Below, one piece after another: positions 1-6,477 of a stretch of DNA of 8,746 bases; position 1 is the stretch's first letter; each line of letters opens with the position of its first letter. Position numbers and translations under genes: made by a program. Origin of the DNA: Spirochaetaceae bacterium (lineage in GTDB: Bacteria > Spirochaetota > Spirochaetia > Treponematales > Breznakiellaceae); the NCBI GenBank assembly GCA_031279895.1, contig JAITHR010000125.1, positions 1-8,746 of the forward strand, in the 5' to 3' direction. The notes below the pieces were generated by a model, which saw only the letters and a program-made list of their open reading frames with translations, was not told where the DNA came from and did not search any database.

Positions 1-165
1 AACTGAATCATATCAGGATAAAACTGAATCATATCAGAGTAAAACTGAATCATATCAGAGTAAAACTGAATCATATCAGGATAAAACTGAATCATATCAG
101 GATAAAACTGAATCATATCAGAGTAAAACTGAATCATATCAGAGTAAAACTGAATCATATCAGAG
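1..165. repeat. Array of eight 21-bp direct repeats
   Basis: Eight consecutive units with an exact 21-bp period: the CTG of the core falls at 3, 24, 45, 66, 87, 108, 129 and 150. The core CTGAATCATATCAG is invariant. The three bases after it are GAT in units 1, 4 and 5, AGT in units 2, 3, 6 and 7, and AGC in the last, after which the repeat breaks off. GC content is about 29 percent, against roughly 60 percent or more around it. CTGA and TCAG at the core ends form a short inverted repeat around six bases. Twenty-one bp is two helical turns, so every core would face the same side of the DNA, as in protein-binding iterons. It is also seven codons, so a peptide repeat is possible. The array starts at the window edge and may be longer. 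Confidence 0.95.
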
Positions 166-340
166 CAGTCATGGTCGTGTGCGACTCGGAGATGAATGTT
201 TTTATGTTGGAAACGGACGCGGCCACTATGGGGAAACTGCCGCTCAAAGCGGGCGGAGATTGGTTTGCCGCGCCCTGAACAACGACAAGCCCCTAAACAG
301 ACGGGCAGGCATGGTCGTGCGCGATGCGAGAAGCCGCTGA
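2..340 (+). CDS. Possible 3' end of a heptapeptide-repeat ORF (partial, doubtful)
   Basis: One frame is open from the left edge to the TGA at 338-340, giving 112 codons with no start visible. The repeat array reads as eight tandem heptapeptides TESYQDK or TESYQSK, followed by a repeat-free tail of about 57 residues rich in Arg and Gly that ends MVVRDARSR. Because 21 is a multiple of three, a second + frame is also open (LNHIRIK/LNHIRVK units, then a tail ending at the TGA at 276-278), and so is one - strand frame (YSDMIQF units). No frame can be preferred from composition here, and I recognise no family. The stop codon lies in the lead of the hairpin at 343-355. The array may equally be noncoding. 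Confidence 0.2.
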   Translation, partial: TESYQDKTESYQSKTESYQSKTESYQDKTESYQDKTESYQSKTESYQSKTESYQSSHGRVRLGDECFYVGNGRGHYGETAAQSGRRLVCRALNNDKPLNRRAGMVVRDARSR

Positions 341-342
341 AA

Positions 343-355
343 CAGCCGGAGGCTG
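343..355 (+). repeat. GGA-triloop hairpin, copy 1
   Basis: Perfect stem CAGCC / GGCTG around the triloop GGA, preceded by TGAAA at 338-342. It belongs to the hairpin family also found at 486-500, 513-527, 3199-3211 (opposite strand), 3427-3439 and 6666-6678. Compared with the 6666-6678 copy, one stem pair has changed on both sides (A-T for C-G), so the fold is kept while the sequence differs. Confidence 0.65.
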
Positions 356-536
356 CTACGCACAACAACGCACGGCTCCCAAGCCGCGACCCGCCGGCGC
401 GAAGCGTAGCCGCGCCTGGGCCGTGCAAGCCCGCTCACCGGACAAGGTGTCGCACTACTTTGAAACAACAGGCGGCCATGCTGAAGCCGTCGGAGACGGC
501 GGCCATGCTGAAGCCGTCGGAGACGGCGGCCATGCT
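356..536. repeat. Dispersed intergenic repeat, copy A
   Basis: Starting at CTACGCACAACAACGC (356-371), this stretch matches the one starting at 3296 over about 145 bp with scattered substitutions. Shared blocks include GCGTAGCCGCGCCTGGG, GTGCAAGCCCGCTC and TTTGAAACAACAGGCGGCC, in the same order and on the same strand. Copy A ends in a 27-bp tandem duplication that copy B lacks. Both copies lie just upstream of a transcription unit, here the kinase/regulator pair and there the heptose operon. No gene is recognisable between 166 and 581 apart from the doubtful open frame. Confidence 0.85.
474..536 (+). repeat. 27-bp tandem duplication with GGA hairpins
   Basis: GGCCATG recurs at 474, 501 and 528, giving two full 27-bp units and a broken third. 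Each full unit contains a perfect 6-bp stem GCCGTC / GACGGC around the triloop GGA (486-500 and 513-527), preceded by CTGAA. The single matching unit in copy B (3414-3440) has the lead TTTGAAA. The length is nine codons, and the frame that enters the downstream kinase reads GHAEAVGDG twice here. Confidence 0.9.
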
Positions 537-581
537 GTGCCTCCGGCGCTGCCGGCTGGGACAAGAAGTCGTTGGTTTGGT

Positions 582-1889
582 ATGATGGTATCCAAGATGA
601 AACAGTTTATTAAGCGGGCTTTACAGAAACTGAACAAAATGACCGGAGAGCAGATACGGGGCGTACTGGTTTCCACGGTTGCCGAAATCGACCGGCTTGA
701 AACGGTGCTGGACTCCCTTGCCTACGGCATTCTGGTCTGCGACACGGAACACGCCTTAATCATGGCAAACAAATACGCCCGCCGCTTTCTTCCTTTGGGG
801 CCGGACGAGCAGGAGCCTATCTGGAGGATGGTGCGCGACGAGAGCGTGGCGGAGTTCTTCGAGGCCGCGCTGCGGAACGGGGACCGGGCGCTGGAACAGG
901 AATTCGACGTGGAAACCAAGGGGAAACAGCGGCTTCTTAGCATCAGCATCCTCCCTTTGGTGCGGGACAGACAGGTTTCCGGCTCCCTTATCCACCTTGA
1001 GGATATTACCGAGCGGCGCGGCAGGGAGGCGCGGCTCCGGCGTATGGAGAGCCTCGCGAGCCTTACCACGCTGGCCGCGGGCGTGGCGCATGAAATAAAG
1101 AACCCCCTGGGATCCCTTTCCATTCATATCCAGCTCATCCAGAAGGCCATAGCCGCGGAAAGCGGGCGCCGCGCCGGAAACCGGAGCGCCGAGGGGGAGC
1201 GGGGCGCGTGTTTCGCCCTTATCAACAAGTATATCGGGGTGGTAAACGAGGAAATCGACCGGCTTAACGGCATCGTGGTGGATTTCCTCTTCGCGGTCCG
1301 GCCTATGAACATGGAGTTCCGCACGGGAAACGTCAACACGCTTATCACCGAGTTTGTCGCGTTTGTGAGGTTCGAGCTTGCGGAGGCCAAAATCGCCTGC
1401 GCCCTTGACCTCGCGCCGGACCTTCCCGACATCGACTTCGACGAGCGGCATCTGAAACAGGCGCTCCTTAACCTGGTGAAAAACGCCATCGCCGCCATGC
1501 CCGGGGGGGGCAAACTGACCGTTACAACCGAAGCCGACGGGGACGAGATACACATCCATATACGGGATACCGGCGTGGGCATACCGGAGGAACACCTTTC
1601 AAAGATTTTCGAGCCGTACTTCACCACCAAAGAAAACGGGTCCGGGCTCGGCCTTACGCTGGTGTTCAAGATTATACGGGAACATCAGGGGGAGATAGCG
1701 GTGAAATCCAAAGTTTCTCCCGCGGGACCGGGGAGCTGTTTTACCATTACCCTGCCGGTTCCCCAGAAAGAACAGCGGCTCATACCTTACGGCGGCGCGA
1801 AAAAGGCCCGCGCCCAGCAGAAAGCCGAAACGAAACCGGAATGGCCGGAAGGGGAGGGGGATCGTGCGCTTCACCATACTCATTGTTGA
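582..1889 (+). CDS. Cytoplasmic PAS-domain sensor histidine kinase
   Basis: Sensor kinase of a two-component system that should autophosphorylate on histidine and pass the phosphate to the regulator encoded next door. From Met582 it has 435 residues: a short basic N-terminus, a PAS-like domain (about 36-145), a dimerisation helix with the H-box AHEIKNPL (phospho-acceptor His170), an N-box NLVKNAIAAM (298-307), the G1 box DTGVGIP (329-335), an F-box FEPYFTTK (343-350) and the G2 box GSGLGL (353-358). No signal peptide or membrane segment is visible, so it should sense an internal cue. A charged stretch (191-210) interrupts the helical region after the H-box. The tail (394-435) is basic and unstructured. 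Start choice is uncertain: Met at 582, 585 and 597 all lack a good Shine-Dalgarno, and the frame stays open upstream through the repeat to 324. Organisation resembles Borrelia Hk2. The last 26 bp overlap the regulator gene, which implies coupled translation. Confidence 0.9.
   Translation: MMVSKMKQFIKRALQKLNKMTGEQIRGVLVSTVAEIDRLETVLDSLAYGILVCDTEHALIMANKYARRFLPLGPDEQEPIWRMVRDESVAEFFEAALRNGDRALEQEFDVETKGKQRLLSISILPLVRDRQVSGSLIHLEDITERRGREARLRRMESLASLTTLAAGVAHEIKNPLGSLSIHIQLIQKAIAAESGRRAGNRSAEGERGACFALINKYIGVVNEEIDRLNGIVVDFLFAVRPMNMEFRTGNVNTLITEFVAFVRFELAEAKIACALDLAPDLPDIDFDERHLKQALLNLVKNAIAAMPGGGKLTVTTEADGDEIHIHIRDTGVGIPEEHLSKIFEPYFTTKENGSGLGLTLVFKIIREHQGEIAVKSKVSPAGPGSCFTITLPVPQKEQRLIPYGGAKKARAQQKAETKPEWPEGEGDRALHHTHC
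1851..1857 (+). promoter_or_regulatory. Ribosome binding site for the response regulator
   Basis: GGGGAGG lies 6 bases before the GTG at 1864, inside the end of the kinase gene. It supports the GTG start, which places the receiver-domain beta strand FTILIVDDE at the N-terminus as expected for the family. Confidence 0.6.
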
Positions 1890-3219
1890 CGACGAGAAAA
1901 ACATTCGCGAGGGGCTCGCCGCGGCCCTTGGGCTTGACGGGTACGCGGTTGTTACCGAAGCCGTGGGCGGCGAGGGGTGGAAGCGCTTCCAGCGGGGGGA
2001 CATCGACCTCGTGATTACGGACCTTCGTATGCCCGGACTTGGCGGGGAGGAGCTTCTTAGGCGGGTCATTTCCGATTCCCCCGGGGTGCCGGTAATCGTG
2101 CTTACCGGACACGGCACGGTGGAGGCGGCGGTGGCCGCGATGCGCTGCGGGGCCTACGACTTTCTCACGAAGCCCGTGAACCTTGACCGGCTTTCTCTGC
2201 TGGTGAAGCGGGCGCTTGAGAACCGCGAGCTGGTGCTGAAACACCGGCGCATCGAGGAGGAGCTTGAACACAAGAAGCGCTTCGAGGCGATTATCGGCAC
2301 GAGCCTTGCGATGCGGCGGGTGTTTGAGACCATAAGCCGCGTGGCGCCCTCCAAGGCGTCGGTGCTGATTACAGGCGAGTCGGGCGTGGGGAAGGAGCTT
2401 GTGGCGGACGCCGTGCACGCGCTCTCCCCGCGCAAGGACAAGCCGCTTGTGAAGGTGCATTGCGCGGCGCTGCCGGACAACCTCCTTGAGAGCGAGCTGT
2501 TCGGCCATGAAAAGGGGGCGTTTACCGGCGCGTTGAACCGCCGCCGGGGGCGGTTCGAGCTTGCCCACGGGGGGACGCTGTTCCTCGACGAAATCGGGGA
2601 GATTGACCTTAATATGCAGATTAAGCTCCTTCGGGTGCTTCAGCAGAAGAAGTTCGAGCGGGTAGGCGGCGAGGAGACCATTGAGACCGACGTGCGGATT
2701 GTGGCGGCCACGAACAAGGACCTGAAGGCGGAGATAGAAAAGGGGGCCTTTCGGGAGGACCTCTACTTCCGCCTTAACGTGATAACCATTTTCATCCCGC
2801 CGTTACGGGAGCGGAAGGAGGACCTCCCCCTGCTCATCACCGCGTTTCTGCGGGAATTCGCCAAGGAGAACAACAAAGCCGTCGAGGGCATTGACGAGCG
2901 GGCGCGGGCCGCGCTGTACGGCTACGAGTGGCCCGGCAACGTGCGGGAGCTGCGGAACTGCATGGAGAGCGCGGTGGTGATGGCAAAGGGCGGGGTTATT
3001 ACCGAGGGCGACCTGCCCCCCACCATTCAGGCCAAGACCGACGAGGGCTGGATACGGATTCCCTTCGGGGTCAATATGGAGGAGGCGGAGCGGATTATTA
3101 TTCGGGACACCCTTTCATTCCTTAAGGGCAACAAGAGCAAGACCGCGGAGGTTCTGGGCATGGGCCGCCGTACCCTCCACCGCAAGCTCTCCTCCGCCCA
3201 GCCTCCGGCTGTTCCATAA
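1864..3219 (+). CDS. NtrC-family sigma54-dependent response regulator
   Basis: Phosphorylation-controlled transcription activator for sigma54 RNA polymerase, 451 residues, a normal length for the family. Receiver domain (about 4-118): acidic pair Asp9/Asp10, phospho-acceptor Asp53 in TDLRMPG, Thr81 and Lys103. AAA+ domain (about 142-370): Walker A GESGVGKE (171-178), sigma54-contacting loop GAFTGA (218-223), Walker B with LFLDE (239-243), and FRLNVITIFIPPLRER (302-317). C-terminal Fis-type helix-turn-helix (about 423-442, NKSKTAEVLGMGRRTLHRKL). All key residues are present, so it should be active. It resembles Borrelia Rrp2 and AtoC/NtrC proteins. The gene starts with GTG inside the kinase gene. 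The last nine or so residues (SSAQPPAVP) and the TAA are encoded by a REP-like hairpin and its CATAAGC box, so the original 3' end seems to have been replaced. I found no convincing -24/-12 promoter in the window, so its targets are probably elsewhere. Confidence 0.95.
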   Translation: MRFTILIVDDEKNIREGLAAALGLDGYAVVTEAVGGEGWKRFQRGDIDLVITDLRMPGLGGEELLRRVISDSPGVPVIVLTGHGTVEAAVAAMRCGAYDFLTKPVNLDRLSLLVKRALENRELVLKHRRIEEELEHKKRFEAIIGTSLAMRRVFETISRVAPSKASVLITGESGVGKELVADAVHALSPRKDKPLVKVHCAALPDNLLESELFGHEKGAFTGALNRRRGRFELAHGGTLFLDEIGEIDLNMQIKLLRVLQQKKFERVGGEETIETDVRIVAATNKDLKAEIEKGAFREDLYFRLNVITIFIPPLRERKEDLPLLITAFLREFAKENNKAVEGIDERARAALYGYEWPGNVRELRNCMESAVVMAKGGVITEGDLPPTIQAKTDEGWIRIPFGVNMEEAERIIIRDTLSFLKGNKSKTAEVLGMGRRTLHRKLSSAQPPAVP

Positions 3220-3270
3220 GCCCGCCGGCGGCCCGCCGGTGGCGGGTGGCACATAAGCTTCCTGCGAATC
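3190..3270. repeat. Two REP-like hairpin modules at the end of the regulator gene
   Basis: Module one: stem CAGCC / GGCTG with loop TCC (3199-3211), then GTTC and CATAAGC (3215-3221). On the - strand this reads as the TGAAAC-type GGA hairpin. Module two: a 6-bp stem CCCGCC / GGCGGG with loop GGT (3232-3246), then TGGCA and CATAAGC (3252-3258), followed by TTCCTGCGAA. The first closely matches the reverse complement of 6655-6690; the second matches 6454-6486. No T-run follows either hairpin, so they do not look like ordinary intrinsic terminators. Confidence 0.75.
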
Positions 3271-3295
3271 GCGACGAACAACGCTACGCTCCTTA

Positions 3296-3445
3296 CTACG
3301 CACAACAACGCGGCGCGCCCGAACCGCCTGCCGCGGCGCGGAGCGTAGCCGCGCCTGGGCTGTGCAAGCCCGCTCGCCGGACAGGGTGTTGCACCAATTT
3401 GAAACAACAGGCGGCCATGTTTGAAACCGTCGGAGACGGCGGCGG
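3296..3445. repeat. Dispersed intergenic repeat, copy B, with GGA hairpin
   Basis: Second copy of the repeat at 356-536, same orientation, in the gap of 298 bases between the regulator gene and the heptose operon. It carries one hairpin unit instead of two: CCGTC / GACGG around GGA at 3427-3439, preceded by TTTGAAA. The shared sequence stops immediately before the probable promoter, so the element sits just outside the operon's control region. Confidence 0.85.
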
Positions 3446-3446
3446 G

Positions 3447-3485
3447 TTGCTTTTGTAAAAAAAGGCTACTATCATAAGATATAAT
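3447..3485 (+). promoter_or_regulatory. Probable sigma70-type promoter of the heptose operon
   Basis: TTGCTT (3447-3452) and TATCAT (3470-3475) are separated by 17 bases and fit -35 and -10 boxes. A perfect TATAAT lies slightly downstream (3480-3485), but its best -35, TTGTAA at 3453, is 21 bases away. The AT-rich stretch 3451-3503 contrasts sharply with the GC-rich flanks. Either start would give a short leader before the GTG at 3518. Confidence 0.6.
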
Positions 3486-3503
3486 GAAAAATAATAAATT
3501 AGT

Positions 3504-3510
3504 AAGGAGG
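3504..3510 (+). promoter_or_regulatory. Strong ribosome binding site for hddA
   Basis: AAGGAGG lies 7 bases before the GTG at 3518, the best Shine-Dalgarno in the window. It fixes the start of the kinase gene at this GTG and suggests the operon is well translated. Confidence 0.85.
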
Positions 3511-3517
3511 GCCTGAG

Positions 3518-4552
3518 GTGATTATCCGATCCAAAGCGCCCCTCCGGTTGGGACTGGCCGGCGGCGGCACGGATATTGCGGCCTATTATAACCGCTACGG
3601 CGGTTCGGTGCTCAACGCCACGGTCGATATGTACGCATACTGTACCATCGAGCCGCATACCCGCGGCGCCCTCTCGTTTACCGCGGTTGATACGGGCGCG
3701 TCCGAAACCCACCCGCCGGGCGCCCCGCTGCACCGGTCAACAGCCCTGCCGCTCCATATCGGCGTCTATAACCGAATCGCGTCGGAGTACCTTAAAAGTC
3801 CCGAAACCTCTTTTCATCTTACCACCTGGTCCGACGCGCCTGCGGGATCCGGGCTCGGCTCTTCGTCAACACTGGTCGTGGCGATTATCAAAGCCTTTGT
3901 CGAGTGGCTTACCCTGCCCCTTGGGGAGTATGATATTGCGGCGCTGGCCTATACCGTGGAGCGGGAGGATCTGGGGTTTGCCGGCGGCAAACAGGATCAG
4001 TACGCCGCCACCTTCGGAGGCTTCAACTTCATGGAGTTCCACGAGGACGAGCGGGTCATCGTGAACCCCCTGCGCCTTAAACGGTGGATACGCAACGAGC
4101 TTGAGGCGTCCCTGGTGCTCTATTATACCGGCGTTTCGCGGGAAAGCGCGAATATCATCAAAGAACAGATCGAGCATACCCAAAAAGGAGACGCCGGGCG
4201 CGTTGAAAGTATGCATCAGGTAAAAGAACAGGCGGTTGCCATGAAGGAAGCCCTCCTCCGCGGGGACTTCGAGCGCTTCTCGCAGTGTATTCTCAAGGGG
4301 TGGGAGGCCAAAAAACAGGCCGCCGCCTCAATCAGTAACGATTTTCTCGACGGCCTGTACTACTACGCCCTGGAACACGGCGCGAAATCCGCGAAGATTT
4401 CCGGCGCCGGCGGCGGCGGGTTTATGATGCTCTACTGCGACCCCTGCCGGAAAACCGGCCTTGTCCGCGCCTTAAAAGAAAAAGGCGGCGCGGTGCTGAC
4501 CCCCAGCTTTACCGAAATAGGAACCCAGGCATGGACTATTTACAAGAACTAA
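3518..4552 (+). CDS. hddA: D-glycero-D-manno-heptose 7-phosphate kinase (GHMP family)
   Basis: Predicted to phosphorylate D-glycero-alpha-D-manno-heptose 7-phosphate at C1 with ATP, giving the 1,7-bisphosphate, in the cytoplasm. The 344 residues show the GHMP order: N-terminal substrate motif RSKAPLRLGLAGGGTD (4-19), the glycine/serine-rich ATP loop DAPAGSGLGSSST (106-118), the conserved GKQDQYAATFGG (157-168) and C-terminal motif SGAGGGGFM (295-303). The N-terminal AGGGTD motif is typical of HddA and fucokinase-like members rather than galactokinase or mevalonate kinase. Fucose/sugar kinase activity is the alternative, but the following isomerase and phosphatase/nucleotidyltransferase genes make the heptose assignment strong. 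First gene of the operon, with its own promoter and GTG start. Its last 22 bases overlap gmhA. Confidence 0.9.
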   Translation: MIIRSKAPLRLGLAGGGTDIAAYYNRYGGSVLNATVDMYAYCTIEPHTRGALSFTAVDTGASETHPPGAPLHRSTALPLHIGVYNRIASEYLKSPETSFHLTTWSDAPAGSGLGSSSTLVVAIIKAFVEWLTLPLGEYDIAALAYTVEREDLGFAGGKQDQYAATFGGFNFMEFHEDERVIVNPLRLKRWIRNELEASLVLYYTGVSRESANIIKEQIEHTQKGDAGRVESMHQVKEQAVAMKEALLRGDFERFSQCILKGWEAKKQAAASISNDFLDGLYYYALEHGAKSAKISGAGGGGFMMLYCDPCRKTGLVRALKEKGGAVLTPSFTEIGTQAWTIYKN

Positions 4553-5157
4553 CCGAACGCTATCCGAAACTGAAACTCATCGCCTCGGATATTAACGCGG
4601 CGTTTCTGATGATTGCCGACACTTTCGCGAACGGCGGGAAGCTCCTTATCGCGGGAAACGGCGGGAGCGCCGCGGACGCCGAGCATATCGTCGGGGAGCT
4701 TATGAAGAACTTCGTGAAAAAGCGGCGCCTTCCGGCCCCGTTTGTGGAGGCCATTGAGCATATCGACGCGGAGATCGCGGCCTACCTCCTTCCGCACCTC
4801 CAGCCCGGGCTGCCTGCGATACCGCTTTCAAGCCACGCCTCCCTTAATACCGCCTCGCTTAACGATATTGACGGGAATATCATCTTCGCCCAGCAGGTCT
4901 ACGGGTACGGGAAACCGGAGGACGTGTTCCTCGGCATCTCCACGTCGGGAAACTCGCGGAACGTGCTGTGCGCCGCGGCCACCGCGAAAGCCAGGGGCCT
5001 CAAGGTCATCGCCCTCTCCGGCGGGAGCGGCGGCGCGTTAAAGCGCTTTGCCAACGTGTCGGTTATTGTTCCCGAAATCGAGACGTATAAGATTCAGGAG
5101 CTGCACCTGCCGGTGTACCACTGCTTGTGCCTCATGCTCGAAGACCGGTTTTTCTGA
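4531..5157 (+). CDS. gmhA: Sedoheptulose 7-phosphate isomerase (SIS domain, long form)
   Basis: Predicted to convert D-sedoheptulose 7-phosphate to D-glycero-D-manno-heptose 7-phosphate, the entry step to activated heptose. 208 residues, one SIS domain. Phosphate-binding motifs GNGGSAADAEH (42-52) and ISTSGNS (136-142) are intact. The metal/catalytic positions of E. coli GmhA (His61, Glu65, Gln172, His180) correspond to His52, Glu56, Gln189 and His197, with the same Gln-to-His spacing. Between Glu56 and ISTSGNS there are about 24 more residues than I recall in the E. coli enzyme (around KKRRLPAPFVEAIEHIDAEI). This long form is familiar from Gram-positive SIS proteins. AGGAA at 4519-4523 lies 7 bases before the ATG, inside hddA. 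Its stop is directly followed by the next start (TGAATG), so translation is likely coupled throughout. DiaA-like SIS proteins are an alternative, which the context makes unlikely. Confidence 0.9.
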   Translation: MDYLQELTERYPKLKLIASDINAAFLMIADTFANGGKLLIAGNGGSAADAEHIVGELMKNFVKKRRLPAPFVEAIEHIDAEIAAYLLPHLQPGLPAIPLSSHASLNTASLNDIDGNIIFAQQVYGYGKPEDVFLGISTSGNSRNVLCAAATAKARGLKVIALSGGSGGALKRFANVSVIVPEIETYKIQELHLPVYHCLCLMLEDRFF

Positions 5158-6477
5158 ATGAAAGCGGTCATTATGGCAGGCGGCAGGGGAACCCGCATCG
5201 CGTCAATAGCGCGTGATATTCCGAAGCCCATGATCCCCCTGGCCGGAAAGCCCGTCATTGCCCACCAGATAGAGCGCCTCATGGAAAACGGCTTTACGGA
5301 CATTACCGTTGTGGTCGGGCATCTTGGGCAGCAGATAAAAGACTATTTCGGATGCGGCTATTCTTTCGACGGGAACGGAAGGTGCGCTATTTCGTATTAT
5401 ACCGAGACCGAGCCGCTCGGCACCGCGGGCGCCCTGTACAAACTGCCGGACGTGACGGAAGATTTTCTCGTGATAAACGGGGACATTGTTTTTGATATTG
5501 ACTTTTCCCGTATGCTGGCCTTTCACAAGCGCCGTAACGCGATTGCGACCCTGGCCGCCCACCCCAACAGCCACCCGGAAGACAGCGCCCTCCTCATAAC
5601 CGACGGGGAGGATCGGGTGACCGCGTGGCTTTCCAAGGAGGACCCCCGCGGGCATTTCAGGAACCTCGTGAACGCGGGCATCCACCTCCTTAAGAAAGAG
5701 GCGCTCCCCGCGCAGCGGGATGAAAAGGTTGACCTCGACCGGAATATCCTTAAGCCCCTTATCGCCTCCGGCGGCGTGTTCGCGTACAAAACGCCGGAAT
5801 ACATCAAGGACATGGGAACGCCGGAGCGGTATGCGGCGGTTTCCCGCGATATGGAACAGGGCATCGTGGGGTCCCGCAACCTTTCAAAGCCCCAGAAAGC
5901 GGTGTTTCTCGATCGGGACGGCACGATTAACCGCGCCGCGGGCTTTGTGCGGAGGCCGGAGGAGCTCGTCCTCCTTGACGGCGCGGCTGAGGCGGTCCGC
6001 CTGATAAACCGGGCCGGATACCTTGCGATCGTGATTACCAACCAGCCGGTCATTGCCCGCGGCGAGGTTACCCTTGCGGAACTTGCGGAGATACACCGGA
6101 AGATGGAAACCGATCTGGGGCGCGAGGGCGCCTTTGTTGACGACATCTTTTTCTGCCCCCACCACCCGGACAGGGGCTACGCCGGCGAGCGGGCGGAATA
6201 CAAAATCGACTGCGCGTGCCGGAAGCCCGCGCCGGGCCTCATCCTACAGGCCGCCGCGCAGTATACCATCGACCCGGGCCGGTCTTTCATGGTGGGCGAC
6301 AGTCCGCGGGACGTTTTGGCCGGCATTGCCGCGGGATGTACGCCGGTTCTGCTCTCCGCCTCCGAACCTTCCGGCCCTCTTGCGGACGCGCTTCAGGGCC
6401 GCAGGGTCGACTGTTTCCCAAGCCTGCGCGACTTTGCCCTCCGCCGCCTCCCACCCGCCGGCGGCGGAGGCACATAA
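5158..6477 (+). CDS. hddC-gmhB: Fused heptose-1-phosphate guanylyltransferase and heptose-1,7-bisphosphate phosphatase
   Basis: Two enzymes in one 439-residue chain. Residues 1 to about 235 are a sugar-phosphate nucleotidyltransferase: AGGRGTRI (7-14), IPKPMIPLAGKP (21-32), LGTAGAL (87-93), NGDI (107-110, metal-binding Asp109) and VNAGIHLL (171-178). Residues about 246-430 are a HAD phosphatase of the GmhB type: FLDRDGTIN (250-258, nucleophile Asp252, acid/base Asp254), TNQ (294-296), zinc ligands Cys333, His335, Cys352 and Cys354, then CRKPAPG and VGDSPRD (379-385). The C-terminal half would remove the C7 phosphate from the bisphosphate, and the N-terminal half would activate the resulting 1-phosphate. 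With HddA and GmhA this completes the pathway. The GDP-alpha-heptose route is inferred from HddA and the absence of an HldE-type gene; the nucleotide itself is not provable from sequence. The tail PPAGGGGT and stop codon come from the adjoining REP-like element. ATG directly abuts the gmhA stop, without a clear Shine-Dalgarno. Confidence 0.9.
   Translation: MKAVIMAGGRGTRIASIARDIPKPMIPLAGKPVIAHQIERLMENGFTDITVVVGHLGQQIKDYFGCGYSFDGNGRCAISYYTETEPLGTAGALYKLPDVTEDFLVINGDIVFDIDFSRMLAFHKRRNAIATLAAHPNSHPEDSALLITDGEDRVTAWLSKEDPRGHFRNLVNAGIHLLKKEALPAQRDEKVDLDRNILKPLIASGGVFAYKTPEYIKDMGTPERYAAVSRDMEQGIVGSRNLSKPQKAVFLDRDGTINRAAGFVRRPEELVLLDGAAEAVRLINRAGYLAIVITNQPVIARGEVTLAELAEIHRKMETDLGREGAFVDDIFFCPHHPDRGYAGERAEYKIDCACRKPAPGLILQAAAQYTIDPGRSFMVGDSPRDVLAGIAAGCTPVLLSASEPSGPLADALQGRRVDCFPSLRDFALRRLPPAGGGGT

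Noticed and set aside
1..165. CRISPR array
   Set aside because: Units are contiguous 21-bp repeats with no unique spacers, and there are no cas genes.
558..586. Extended -10 promoter (TGGTATGAT with GGGACA upstream) for the kinase
   Set aside because: It overlaps the candidate start codons and would make the mRNA almost leaderless. The -35 match is weak.
756..1595. Long minus-strand open frame of 279 codons inside the kinase gene
   Set aside because: It is a shadow of the GC-rich kinase gene and shows no recognisable domain. The plus frame has all kinase motifs.
1780..2568. Minus-strand open frame of 262 codons across the kinase/regulator junction
   Set aside because: It overlaps two clearly assigned genes and has low-complexity, arginine- and histidine-rich composition typical of antisense frames at high GC.
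3247..3265. TGGCAC at 3247 as a -24 box
   Set aside because: The next TGC lies too far away, with 16 rather than 12 bases between the GG and GC. The match is part of the repeated CATAAGC module.
3436..3452. Sigma54 (-24/-12) promoter before hddA, which would link the regulator to the heptose operon
   Set aside because: GG at 3438 and GC at 3449 are 11 rather than 12 bases apart and the -24 element lacks TGGCAC. A sigma70-type promoter fits better.
3427..3456. Intrinsic terminator after the regulator gene
   Set aside because: The hairpin at 3427-3439 is followed by GC-rich sequence and only a short, late T-run that overlaps the probable -35 box.
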